The notes under the pieces are model-generated. The model saw only the letters and a list, made by a program, of their open reading frames with translations. It was not told the DNA's origin and searched no databases. Below are positions 27,137 to 38,942 of a DNA stretch of 64,000 nucleotides, piece after piece. Numbering within the stretch: the stretch's first letter is position 1; every line of letters begins with the position of its first letter. The DNA is from Neocallimastix lanati (nom. inval.) (lineage: Eukaryota; Neocallimastigomycota; Neocallimastigomycetes; Neocallimastigales; Neocallimastigaceae): assembly GCA_016946835.1 (NCBI GenBank), contig JACVTC010000032.1:308001-372000 (forward strand), given 5' to 3'. Both the position numbers and the translations under genes were made by a program.

Positions 27137-30100
27137 AAAATATTGATAACGCTAATTATTTATTATAATAAAAAATTTTAACCAAAATAGGAAATAATTA
27201 TGAAAATAATTATATTTTTATCTTTAAAACTTTTATTTTCATATCCTTTCGTACAAAATGTATTTAATAATGTAATAAAGGATTAAATATTTTAAGTTAT
27301 TATAATTTGAAGATTTAATAAGAATTTATTAATTTTAATATATAAGTTAACTATTTTTAAACCTATTATTAGAATTATATAGAATATGTTATCAAGTCAA
27401 AATAGCCTGAAATTTAAATTTACGATAAAGAGGACCCTATTTTTTATAAATTATCGATTTTATTATATTCCAATGAACCCTATTTTTTTATATAAATATA
27501 AAAGTCAAGCTTAATATTACAATTTGTTTATAAACAAATCTTAATAAAAATAAAAAAAATACAAAATTCTAACCTTTAAATTATCATCATTTCTATATTA
27601 AAAAAATTATAAATATTTTGTTGTTTTTTTTTCTTTCTTTCTTTATTTTATTTTATATTTTTTATCAGTTAAAGTCTTTATTTTATTATATAAAAATATA
27701 CACCAATTTATATGATTATTAACAAAAATGGTTATAATGATAGTAAAAAAAGATAATATTAGAGATTTCTAAAATAATCATAAATTTCTATATAATTCTA
27801 ATATCAATATCTATTTATATGGCTATATAAAGCCGCTATTTTATGTTTAGCGGTCATTCCCATCAATAATAACAATATTTCATACTAAATTTATTAATAA
27901 ATTAATTTTTAATAAATATTAATTTCACTATCAATATTATAATATTACTTAATATTTCTGTTTTTTATATGGAAGCCACTGATTATATTAACCAATCATT
28001 ATAATTTTTTTAATCAAAATATATTTGGTTAATACATCCAAAATGTTTATTGGCTCTTCGTCAATATATATATTTTATCTTTTAGTTTGATTTATTAAAA
28101 GTAGAAATATCCAATTCATGCTAAAAAAAAAAAAAAAAAAGAATAAAGACATAATCAACTGATGAAATTATTGATCTTTTTTTATATTTTATAAGAATAA
28201 TTATTAATTAATTGAGTATGCCTTTTTTTTTTTTTTTTTTTTTTTAATATTTTATTTTTTTTTTTTTTTAATTTAAATTTGAAAAATAAAATAAAATAAG
28301 AGTATATTCGTTTTTGGTATTTACTAAAATATTCCTTTTTGTTATTTAGTCCATTGATCAAACTTTCCATATTCACATTAAATTATTTTTATATTTTTAT
28401 ATTAAACCAATGAAATTTTATAATATTAAGTCATTTAAGAATCCTATATCTATTTTTTTTTAACTATTAATCATAATTTAGTAATTAATTTTACGGTTTT
28501 GATTTAAAATAGTGAATTTTATTAAAATTTTAGTAATTAATTCTATAGTTTTGATTTGTAATAATAAGTTTTCTTAACAGCTAATGTTAAGATGTATAAT
28601 TTATGTAGTTAAAATAAAACATTTATATATTAATTTTTATTCTATTATTCTTTTCGGTACCTTTCAACATAATATTGATGATATTATATACATAATTCAT
28701 ACCAATGTAATTGTATATCAATAGTGAATATGAATATAATTGTCCGAAATAGTTAAATAATTATATTTATTATCTATATGTATTTTAATAATATTTTAAT
28801 AAATGTTTAATGCAAAAATTAATAATTTAATTATAAATTTATTAAATAATATGGCTAATATAATAATAAATAATTAATAATAATAAATAATAAAACAATA
28901 GATAATAAAAAATAAATAAATAATAAATAAATAATAAATGAAAAATATTAAATAATAAATGAATGATAAATAATTGAATTAATTTTGAGTATCGTCGTAT
29001 TTAGTAGATCGTTATTAGCTAATATATATATCTTATTACATATATACTTCATTATTGATAATAAATAATAAATAATATATAATAAATAATAAATAATGAA
29101 TTATAGATAATAAATAATGAATATAAAATAAATAATGAATAATGAATTATAGATAATAAATAATGAATAATAAATAATAAATAACAAATAATAAGAGTGA
29201 ATTATTACGATGATATTTACTAAATAATAAAATATTTTCATTAAATAAATATTTATGAAAAAAACTTAAATATTATTGAATAGAACATAAAAGAAAAATT
29301 TTAATAAAACTTTTAGATCAAATATTAAAGTATATTACAATATATATCATTTGATTTAAATAAAAATTACTATATATGATAATTATATTTAATAAGAATT
29401 TATATTAATTTTTTTTTTTGTTTTTTTAAAAACAAATATTTAATAGATAAAAAAAATAAAAATAATATACAATTTATTAAAAATACGTTTTATATTATAT
29501 TTCAATATAATAAACAATAATATAATCATTATTGTATTAATTATTTATATTAAATCATATTAAAGCTTTTAAAGTTTTTTGTCTTCACTTACTATAATTA
29601 ATTTAATGTACTAATTATAATATTTAAATATATATCTTAGTGTGTATTTAATATATATAGTAAATATTACATATAGTAATCAATTCGTTTAATATTAATA
29701 TATTATACTATATTTTGAAATATAATAATATATATTAATATATCTCATTTGAATGTTATTTAGTTTAAAGTAAATTTAAATTACTTATTTATTTTATGTA
29801 CCATTCACCAATTCTATTTAAATATAAAGTCAATAATTAACCATGTATAAAAATAGTATTGAGATTACTTAAATATTATATTAATATTAAGTTTAATTTA
29901 AATAAAATTATGAATATATTATAATATATTATAATATATTACTACAATATTATAATTGAGGTTATATGATTTAATAAAAGAGGATAATCCATATTATATT
30001 AATGATTGTTTATATACTGAATTAAATCAATTTTGAAGGATAAACATTAGAATATTAAAATAAATAAATAAATAGATAAATAAATAAATAAATAATAAAA

Positions 30101-30950
30101 TCAAATATAACTTTTTAAAGCAAAAAAAAAAAGTAAGCAAGGTCAAATATCATTAGTATTCATTAAATTCTTAAGCTACAATTATAAGCTTTAAATTAAA
30201 GAACTATATTCCTTTCTAAAAGAATTTATATATTTTTTATTTTATTTTTATTTTTTTGAGAATTTTAAAATTTTATATTTTAAAGCATGATATATTTTAT
30301 GATAAATAGATAATAAATTCTCTCATATTATTAATATTATTAAAAGAATCAAATTTAATTTATTATTTATATTATTTATTATTTATTTTGATTAAATTAA
30401 TAAATGTTAAAATAAAAATTATCCAAATTCAGGCTTTTTAAATATATATATTATTATCTATTTTTAATAATTGTAAAAAAAAAAAAAAAACAGATCGTAT
30501 AATATTTTATTAAAACATTCGATAAGCCTGCTTTTTATTATTCTATTTCTATTTTCTTATTTTTTATTTTTAGATGATTTACTATTAAGTTTTATTCAAT
30601 TATATATTTATTTTTGTCTTTTTAAAAAAAGGAACATACAAAAGATATCGAAAAAAAATTAAAAAATCAAAAAAACATATTTATTGAAGATTGAAAATAT
30701 TTATGAAAATTTATCAAATAAACTAGTTTTAATGAATATAAACAATTTTTCTTTTTTTTTTTTTTTTTTTTTTTTCATTTTTTTATTTATTTATTTATTC
30801 ATTTATTATTTGAGCAATTCTTATTTTATACTGTATTTTATTTTCCATATAATCTGAATAGTAATAAAATATGTGGAATAAAGTCAATCGATAAAATTAC
30901 AATATGAAAAAAATATATATATACATAAATTATAGAAAATAAATAATAAA

Positions 30951-31245
30951 TAATAGAAAATAAATAATAAATAATAAATAATAAATAATAAATAATAAAT
31001 AATAAATATTAAATAATAAATAATAAATATTAAATAATAAATAATAAATATTAAATAATAAATAATAAGAAAATAAATAATAAATAATAAATAATAAATA
31101 ATAAATAATAAATAATAAATAATAAGAAAATAAATAATAAATAATAAATAATAAATAATAAATAATAAGAAAATAAATAATAAATAATAAATAATAATAA
31201 TAAATTTAAATAAATAATAAATAAATAAATAAATAATATATACAA
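30951..31245. repeat. AAATAAT heptamer array with longer-period variants
   Basis: The heptamer is interrupted by AAATATT and AAGAAA variants that themselves recur (AAGAAA near 31070, 31125 and 31170). This is a higher-order arrangement with blocks of about 45-60 bp. The minus-strand open frame over it is a by-product. Confidence 0.85.
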
Positions 31246-31652
31246 ATTGATATATATAAATAAAATTTTTAATAAAAGGTTTTTTAAAATATAATAATTA
31301 TTTTAATATAAAAGAGTTTATTTCTTATTTTAAATATATTAATAATATAATAAAAAAAAAGTGTTAATATATTTGAATATAAAATTAATTTTTTTATTTT
31401 CCAATAATATTATAATAATATAATTTATTTTATATTGTAATATATTACAAAGTTAAATAATTATTCAATTAAAAACAATTTATTAATAAATTAACAAAAA
31501 TATTAAAATATAAAATAAAAAATTTTTTTTTATTATTTTTAAAGAATTTATTGAATAAATTTTTTTTTCAGTTAAAAAAAAACATCTTTAACTGTTTATA
31601 ATTTTTTTCATAAAATAATCAAGAACAACAAGTTTTAAAATAAAATAAAGAA

Positions 31653-33314
31653 ATGGCTGACGGTATGAATAAACTTATAATATTATAATATTATTAAAGT
31701 ATTTATGGAAAAATAAAATAAAATAAATAGTTTAAAGTAATAAATATTAAAAAAAAAGTATCATGAGGTGTAAATAAACAAAAGGAAAAATAAATTTAGT
31801 TTGAATTAAACGAAAAAGTTAGATGTTAAAATAAATAAAATAGAATAGTAAATAAAATAATAATGTTTGAAAGTGAGGGCTATGTTAATAATAATAAAAA
31901 GTTATTGATAATAAAGAATATAAAAAGATTTTGAGGTAATTTAAAGTTATTTGGAAGGTACATCTAAAATAAAGATGTATAAACAATATGATAAATAAAA
32001 AATATAAATTGTTTAAATAAGGAATAAAAGTAAATAAAGGCGAAACGATTATTAATAAGCAGTAAATAAACTTTAAAAGCTTATGAAAATGGGATTAAAA
32101 GCAAATAAACAAAAAGTGATCAACAAAAAATTTGGATTTGAAAAGGAAAAAAATATCGAAGTTTCAATAAGAAAGATCAAAAGCATTAAGTTTTTATTAT
32201 TTTCTACAATATATATTTTATGCATAGGAGACAGAGAACATCAAGTTTACATGGCTAAATTAGCCGAACAAGCTGAAAGATACGATGGTAAATATAATAT
32301 AATTATATAAATAAGTATGGTAAAAAATAAATAAATAATAAAAATAATGAACAAAATATTAATGATCAATAAATTTTTATAATAAAATTTAGAAATGGTT
32401 CAATACATGAAGGCAAGTATTTAAAAAAAATGATAAATAAAAATTTTATATAAAGTATATATTTTACAATCGAGAATAAACTGTTTGATCTAATGACATT
32501 AAAAATAAACAATTTGGCATTTATAGGAAGTTGCTAAGGTAAATATAAAGTAAAAAAATAAAATAGTTAAAACAGTAAAATAATAGAATAAAAATAATTA
32601 AATATTTAATATATTTGATTATAAATATAAATAAAATAGCTTGGTCTTGAACTTTCTGTTGAAGAACGTAACCTTCTCTCCGTCGCTTACAAGAACGTTA
32701 TTGGTGCTCGTCGTGCTTCTTGGAGAATTGTTTCTTCAATTGAACAAAAAGAAGAAAGTAAGGGTAACGAAGCTCAAGTTAACCAAATCAGAGCTTACCG
32801 TCAAACTATTGAAAATGAACTTACTGAAGTTTGTTCTGATATCTTAAACGTTTTAGATGAACATCTTATCCCATCTGCTGCTGCTGGTGAATCTAAGGTC
32901 TTCTACTACAAGATGAAGGGTGATTACCACCGTTACCTTGCTGAATTCGCTGTTGGTGAAAAGCGTAAGGAAGCTGCTACTCAAGCTCACGATGCCTATA
33001 AGAATGCTACTGATATTGCTCAAACTGAACTTGCTCCAACTCATCCAATTCGTTTAGGTCTTGCCCTTAACTTCTCTGTCTTCTACTACGAAATTTTAAG
33101 TTCACCAGACAGAGCTTGCCATCTTGCTAAGCAAGCATTCGATGATGCTATTGCTGAACTTGATACTTTAAGTGAAGAATCATACAAGGACAGTACTTTA
33201 ATTATGCAATTACTTCGTGATAACTTAACTCTTTGGACTTCTGATCTCCAAGAAGGTAAGGACGATGAAAAGGCTGAAGCTAAGCCAGCTGCTGAAAATG
33301 AAGAAGCCAAGTAG
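31653..33314 (+). CDS. 14-3-3 protein
   Basis: 14-3-3 proteins are cytosolic dimers that bind phosphoserine/phosphothreonine motifs in client proteins and regulate signalling, metabolism and transport. Five exons join in frame to 258 residues: 31653-31662, 32228-32287, 32393-32412, 32527-32538, 32640-33314. Both family signatures are present and intact: [11 protein letters not shown] near the N-terminus and [20 protein letters not shown] near the C-terminus. The phosphopeptide pocket residues are visible: Lys in YKNV, the Arg of ARRASWR, and Arg-Tyr in DYHRYLAEF. The tail after the last helix is acidic and Ala-rich ([19 protein letters not shown]), as in fungal members. Exon 4 is only 12 nt (encoding EVAK), and intron 3 uses a GC donor (GCAAGT). 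The last exon favours C-ending codons for several amino acids, unlike most of the window, consistent with high expression. The intron 1 open frame upstream of exon 2 is not coding. Confidence 0.96.
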
Positions 33315-33959
33315 ATGAATCTATTTTTTATTTTAAAAATTAAATAAAGTATTGAAGAATTTTTTTAGATACCTCAATTTTAATTAAAAATAAATAACAA
33401 TTTAAAAAAAGGAAAAAAAAAAAAGATAAATTGATTTTTTCTTTTGTAAATAATAATATTTCTTTATTTTTTGTTTAAAAAGTAAAATTATAATATTATG
33501 AATGAAGAATGATAAATTATAAATAATAATATTTATAATACTAAAGAAAATAAAACAAGCTTCATATAAAATAATGGAAGAAAGAAAAAAATCAAAACAA
33601 AAAAATTTTAAAATAATCAAAACAAAAAATACAATACAATAAAAACAATAAAAATAAAAATAAAATAAACAAAATATATATAAAAAAAAAAACTATATTT
33701 AAAAAAAAAAGGTTTTCTAATTTTAAACATAAAATTTAAAAAGTAATTAATGTTTTTATAAATATTAAAAGTATTATATTTATAAATAATAAAATTTGTA
33801 TTTATAATATGAAATTTTTTTATTATATTTTTCATTCCAAAAATTTAAATAAAATAAAAAAAATTAAAAAAGAAGAGTTGATAAGTACTATGTTCAATGA
33901 GTTTCGACTATTTTATATTAATAATATTATAGTATTGGTTATAATGAAGTAGGAAAAAA
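33315..33959. other. 14-3-3 3' flank, A/T-rich, no gene
   Basis: Presumed 3' UTR and intergenic A-rich sequence. Minus-strand open frames (33402-33620, 33617-33835) are Phe/Ile/Lys/Tyr-only products of base composition. Confidence 0.6.
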
Positions 33960-34390
33960 TGTTTTGTTCATGCTTATTTTAATAAATATATACTGTTCTT
34001 TCTAAAAGGAGATAATAGTATTGAGTACTTAAACAATAGAACTGATATTGTTAAAAATAGTAGTTTTGGTGATAGAGAAAATAGAAATATTAATATTAGT
34101 GATAGAGAAAATAAAAGTTTATTATAAAAAAAAAAAAGGACTGTTCTGTATTTTGTGAGGATTGCGGAGTTTCTAACATGCGTAATTTATACGTAATACT
34201 ATTAATTTGTCGCAGGCTAGTAGGGTCAATGCCTCTGAAGGAGAAGACCATAATTTCTTTCAGATAGTCAATCCATAAAGAGATGAGGTTCGTTGCCTAT
34301 GAATTTTTTTCTGAATTTATTTATTCACTTATTTTAGATTATTACTTTTTATTTCAATTTACTATTTCATTTATTATTATGTTCATATTG
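33960..34390 (+). pseudogene. ORF1-like repeat, 5' part, interrupted by a LINE
   Basis: Decayed sequence related to 38960-39650. The clearest shared piece is NASEGEDHNFFQIVN (about 34230-34274), matching NASKGEDHNFFQIVN at about 39443-39490. An upstream stretch with DRENRNINISDREN character resembles ENRNINIYDREN at about 39051-39087. It breaks off at the 15 bp sequence 34376-34390, beyond which a LINE begins; the repeat resumes after 37638. It probably derives from the first ORF or 5' region of a related retrotransposon, but no known domain can be named. Confidence 0.6.
34376..34390. repeat. Target-site duplication, left copy
   Basis: ATTATGTTCATATTG is found here and again at 37624-37638, directly after the LINE poly(A) tail. 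A perfect 15 bp direct repeat bracketing a LINE is the expected footprint of target-primed reverse transcription. Confidence 0.85.
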
Positions 34391-37300
34391 CAAGATGATC
34401 TAGTACCTTTGGCATAAGTAAATTGATTACTTCATTTTATGGTATTTCTGATCATAAACCTATTATACTTTCTTGCAACAAAGTTCTCTCCGATGGCTTT
34501 ATAAGGCCTGCTAAAGTTTCTAAATGGTCTACACATATTTGTAAAACAAAAAATTTATCAATACAGCAAATAATATCGGGAAGGATATTAAGGCTTTCAT
34601 TCCAACAAATTTAAAGGGCTCTACTTTTCACTGTCCTTATTACATTAAAAAACTGTCTCATGAAAAACATATTGCATTTCGAAATATTAAGCCTTACTTT
34701 AACTGTGAAAATGTTGATAATTACCTTGAACAGTTTAATAAATATGAAAAACTTTGCAAATTAATCAAGAAAACAAAGAGCAAATTTCGTTCTGCTAGAT
34801 TTAAAGCTAATATAGTAAAAATTGGTAATTATTTTTTGAATAAAGATTTCAAAAATGGATGGAGATGTTTAAAAAAAATGGCTAAACCATCGTATTCATC
34901 TACCTCCCCTACTTGCATAAAATCTAAATTTGGTCAAGATATTATCTCTCCTACTAAACAATTAGATAGATGGGCTGAATATTATAAAGATCTAGCTTCT
35001 GATCCCTCAGGTCACAGTCTTAATCGTAACTTCTGGATTCATGCTTTAAGGAATATTAGTCTTAGATCCTCTACTTGGAATATCAACGATCCTATTACGA
35101 TTGACGATATTTAAAAAACTATTTCATCTATGAAAAACAACAAAGCACCCGGCCTCGATGGTATCCCGATTGAATTCTACAAAGCTCTGTTTTGCAATGA
35201 AGAATTACTAGAAACACATCCTACTGCTAGAAAGTGTCTTAAATTGATTTTTAATAAAATATGGAATGGGTCTTTTCCTAAAAAATGGAACTCAGCTTCT
35301 ATTGTATCAATCCCTAAGAAAGGTGACCTATCAGATTGTAGTAATTATCGAGGTATTTCTCTCATTAATGTTGGACTGAAAATCATTTCAAAAATTATAA
35401 CAGATAGAATATCTACTTACGCACTCTCACACAATTTCATTAGACCTAAACAATTTGGTTTTCGCAACCGTGAAGAATGCATTAGTTTATTCATTTCAGT
35501 TAGAGAAATTTGCCAAAGAAGAAAATTTCAAGGAAAATTCACATATTTAGCCTTTTTAGATCTTAAAAAAGCTTATGATTCAGTTCCTATTTTTAACATT
35601 CTTACTAAATTATATCGTTATGGAGTACGTGGTAAATGTTTTGATTTTCTATGTAATTTATATACTTCATCTAAAGCTCGTGCTCGATTTGCTTCAATGT
35701 TATCAAATGAATGTCCTATTAAAAGAGGTGTTCGTCAAGGTTGTCCATTATCTCCGATCTTATTCAATTTATTCATTAATGATATATTAAATGACTGTAA
35801 AAAGTATAGTGTTAATATTGGAAGAAAAAAGTGTTGTGGTGGACTTTTTGCTGATGATGTTGTTCTCATTGCTCCAAGTGCAAAAAATTTAGAAAAATTA
35901 CTAAAAAAGGTGCATAGATGGGCTAATTTAAATGAAATGATTTTTGGTATTGAAAAATGTGTAACTATGGTTATAAAACCAATGAACTTCTAATCTCCTC
36001 CAAACTATAGTGACCCAACCTTCTATTTAGGAATGAATGCTATTCCTAAAGTTTCTAGTTATATTTATCTTGGTATTCCTTTTTCTGATGATCTCTTACT
36101 AGAACACATTATATCTCACATGCATTTTAAAGTTAGAAAATCCCTTCTTTCATTTACACATTTCTTCTCAAATAAACTTATCCCTATTGCATACAAGAAA
36201 AAAGTTCTTCAATCCTTTGTTATTAGTAAAGTAATTTATTATTCTCCTTTACTTGGTTCAAACAAATCTAGAACGGCCAGAATTCAAACATTAATTAATA
36301 CTGGTCTATTTTGGTGTATCGGCTCCTTCTCTAAAAATGGTAAAACAAGTTCAGAAGACAATGACTATATTAGACATAATTCTACTATGAGTACTTATGC
36401 TTTATCTCGAGATCTAACCATTCCTCCTATTGCTGGTGTCTGCGCAGCCTTACAGATTAAATCTTTTGCAAAATGGAGTAAATCAAGCTGTATTATAAAG
36501 GATCTTATTAAATCTATTCCCAAAATGCATCATTATTCCTGGACTAAAGAATCAAGAGCACTGTATAAAAAAATCAAAAAATATAAATGTGAAAAATATG
36601 ACGATATTTTAGAACGTTACTGGAAATCAGTTTCCAAATTTCAAGGTATTAAAGGTCAAAATTACGATTGTAATAAGTTCTCAAACAATAAAGCTATAAT
36701 TATGCTTAGCTTAAAATATCCCCAATTCAACTTAGGGTTTTCGTGGATTATGCGTTTACGCTGTGGTTATAAATACAATACTACTATTGCTATTAGAATG
36801 GGTAGAGTTTCAGAAGATTGTCCCAAGTCTTGCCCCTGTTGTGGCGAAGATAAACAATCTTTTGAACATTGGATTTTTAAATGCGATGCTCTTGCATCTT
36901 TTAGATGGAATTCTTTAAATTTCATTGATGATCTCTATGTTTTATTCCTTAGGAAGATTAGAGCGTTTAATCCTCTTTATTCCTATGATTCTATTTCTAA
37001 TTTTGAAGATTATATCAATCATTATATATATTTGTTCCTTCTTGGTGGGACTTTAGTTTTAAATGAGCCACATTTCGATAGTGGGGAACAGAGACAATTA
37101 AATGAACTACTTTTCAAAGGTTCATCTGAGTCACCTGTTCCAAAAATTGTGGGCTTGGCGGAATTCTTAACAAGTGCAATACCTATCATAAGTAGTTCGT
37201 TTGAGCTATTATTTGATAGGTATTGCAAAATACCAAACTTATCCAAGAGCGTCGACGTCGTACTGATAAGGCATAATGATAATACAGGATCGTCATCTAT

Positions 37301-37598
37301 TTCTACAAAGGATGAATCTTGCCCTAGTAATTCAATAAATGATGAATCCGGTGAGAGTTTAGTGGACACCACACTATCTATTTTAAAGATGTTACTTCTA
37401 GGTTTTATTTCTTTTTTATTTGTTAGGAAGGGAAAAATTCCCGCATAGTACAACTTGCCGAAATACATAGTATTTTCGAGCTTTTTTATTTTTTTATTTT
37501 TTAATTTTTTTATTTTTAATTTCAAATGTACTTTTCACCTACATGTATTTTTTAAAATAAAATTAATAAAGTTTTGGAAGTGTATTCTCTTCCCTGTC

Positions 37599-37623
<25 letters not shown>
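34391..37623 (+). mobile_element. 5'-truncated LINE with near-intact ORF2 (RT and C-terminal domain)
   Basis: A non-LTR retrotransposon lying between 15 bp target-site duplications and ending in a 3' UTR (AATAAAGTTTTGGAAGTGTA...CCCTGTCTA) and a poly(A) tail of about 24. It begins inside the endonuclease domain (GISDHKPIILS, about 34440). A frameshift near 34565 leads into one frame that continues to 37448. RT motifs are clear: NNKAPGLDGIPIEFYKAL, IPKKGDLSDCSNYRGISLIN, FGFRN, FLDLKKAYDSVP, RGVRQGCPLSPILFNLFIND and FADDVVLIAPS. The C-terminal part carries CPCCGEDKQSFEHWIFKC, a CCHC-type cluster common in LINE ORF2. Two in-frame TAA codons (35112-35114, 35991-35993) and the frameshift make it non-autonomous as read. 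Clade assignment (L1/Tx1-like or other) is not possible by eye. It is the best preserved of several copies in the window. Confidence 0.93.
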
Positions 37624-37629
<6 letters not shown>

Positions 37630-37638
37630 TTCATATTG
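37624..37638. repeat. Target-site duplication, right copy
   Basis: ATTATGTTCATATTG, identical to 34376-34390; its first A merges with the poly(A) tail. Confidence 0.85.
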
Positions 37639-37760
37639 GACAGTTAATATTTATTTATTTTATTAATTCTGTGTTTTTTTTTATTTTTTTACTAAAATTA
37701 AAAGTATTCATGTATTTTATATAAGAATAAATAAATAAAGATTAAAGTTCGCAATAATTG
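37639..37760 (+). repeat. Continuation of the repeat interrupted by the LINE
   Basis: Sequence resumes with a T-rich tract, then ATTCATGT and TAAATAAATAAAG. This parallels about 39650-39752, where the related uninterrupted repeat shows TTGGATAAATAAT, a T run, ATTCATGTTATTAG and AATAAATAAATAAGG. Confidence 0.6.
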
Positions 37761-37779
37761 CGGCTATAAAAAAAAAAAA

Positions 37780-38185
37780 AAAAAAAAAATTAATTTGTCT
37801 ATCTTTTATATTGATTATGAATTGGTATTCCGTTGAATCTACCGTTGCCAGATGTGGATATAGATTCAATGCTCGTGTTGCCGAAGATGTCAATATGATT
37901 GAAAACAATTATTTGCCGATAAAGTAAGGAATCTTTCCTTACTTCCTTCTTATACTAATATTCAAGAATATGAAAATTTCTTACACAGGTATATTTATAT
38001 ATTCCTTCTTGGAAAATTCCCGCATAGTACAACTTGCCGAAATACATTTTATTTTTGAGTTTTTTTTTTTTTTATTTTTATTAAATTTTATTTTTTATTT
38101 TTAGTTTATAATGTACTTTTCACCTACATATATTTTTTATAATAAGATTAATAAATTTATGGAAGTTCATTCTCTTCCCTGTCTA

Positions 38186-38200
<15 letters not shown>
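37780..38200 (+). pseudogene. LINE fragment, ORF2 end joined to 3' tail
   Basis: Contains a degraded C-terminal ORF2 stretch with YENFLHRYIYIFLLG (about 37971-38013), equivalent to DYINHYIYLFLLG of the main copy. It is joined directly to the stop-proximal sequence AAATTCCCGCATAGTACAAC shared with 37433-37453, so about 400 bp of ORF2 is deleted. The tail ends GGAAGTTCATTCTCTTCCCTGTCTA, followed by (TA)n in place of poly(A). Confidence 0.75.
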
Positions 38201-38204
<4 letters not shown>

Positions 38205-38220
<16 letters not shown>

Positions 38221-38732
38221 CTTTATGTTGGAATTTCAGCTTTAGATGAGCTACAATTCGATACTGGGAAACGGGGACATTTAAGTGAACAACTCTTAAA
38301 CAGTTCACAGAGGTCTATTGTTCCGTGTATTGTGGGGCTTGCGGAATATCTTGCTAATACAAACCGATCATCAGAAGCTCTCATGAGTTACTTTTTGAGA
38401 GGTTTAGCAAAAACACTATCATTACCAAGAGTGCTGACGTAGTACCAATATGACAAAGGAATAGTGCAGTTTGAAGTCCTGTTAATTCTCATCAATACAC
38501 AACTTATTTTTATTCTTTATTATATTAAATTTTCTTTGATTAATTAAAATTTGTTTTTTTCATTTTTATTATTTCTTATTTTAATTAATCTTTTGCATAC
38601 ATTTTATTTTTATCTTTAAATTATATAATGTTTTTTTTTTTTTTAAAAAAAAAAATGTAATACAAATAAAATATTTTAATCTATTTATGGAAGTGTATTC
38701 TCTTCCTTGTCTTTAAAAAAAAAAAAAAAAAA
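38205..38732 (+). pseudogene. LINE fragment, C-terminal ORF2 and 3' tail
   Basis: ORF2 C-terminus in a mostly open frame: DELQFDTGKRGHLSEQLLNS and VPCIVGLAEYLANT, matching FDSGEQRQLNELLFKGSSES and VPKIVGLAEFLTS of the main copy. A 3' UTR follows and ends GGAAGTGTATTCTCTTCCTTGTC with a run of A at about 38715-38731. It sits head-to-tail behind the fragment ending near 38200. Confidence 0.8.
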
Positions 38733-38860
38733 TGATTGAAAAAAATTGTCCAGAACGATGTCCTCGTTGCTATAGAAAAAATAGTAATCTTAGAATGGAA
38801 CATTGGTTTTCTAAATGCTATCTTTTCCATGAAATTTCGAATATAATATTTTAAGAATAT
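38733..38860 (+). pseudogene. LINE fragment, zinc-cluster piece of ORF2
   Basis: Immediately after the preceding A run, the frame ENCPERCPRCYRK... MEHWFSKC matches CPKSCPCCGEDKQSFEHWIFKC from ORF2, keeping the Cys/Cys/His/Cys spacing. Only about 30 codons remain. Confidence 0.7.
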
Positions 38861-38942
38861 TGAAGTTCTTTTTGAAAAATTTTTTACAATTTCCAAATAT
38901 TGTCCAGTATCAAATAGTAATGTAAACACTGTTAACACAGAT

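Larger units (their letters stand above)
26641..31652. other. Gene-free A/T-rich intergenic region with heptamer satellites
   Basis: No gene was found. Two large AAATAAT arrays (26856-27136 and 30951-31245) lie inside, with shorter dispersed runs of the same unit at 28865-28980 and 29060-29190. A small higher-G+C patch at about 27830-27862 (GGCTATATAAAGCCGCTATT) has no open frame around it. Confidence 0.65.

Noticed and set aside
27825-27865. Small G+C-richer patch containing TATATAAAG
   Set aside because: It resembles a TATA box, but no coding sequence or RNA gene follows, and such words are frequent by chance in this composition.
32083-32310. Plus-strand open frame overlapping 14-3-3 exon 2
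   Set aside because: Its first part is intron 1 read through into exon 2; the conserved protein starts [12 protein letters not shown] by splicing from the 10 nt first exon.
33086-33310. Minus-strand open frames opposite the 14-3-3 exon
   Set aside because: They are antisense shadows of a strongly conserved coding exon.
37022-37525. Minus-strand open frame of 167 codons in the LINE tail
   Set aside because: It overlaps the ORF2 C-terminus antisense and matches no motif; the plus frame is conserved between LINE copies.
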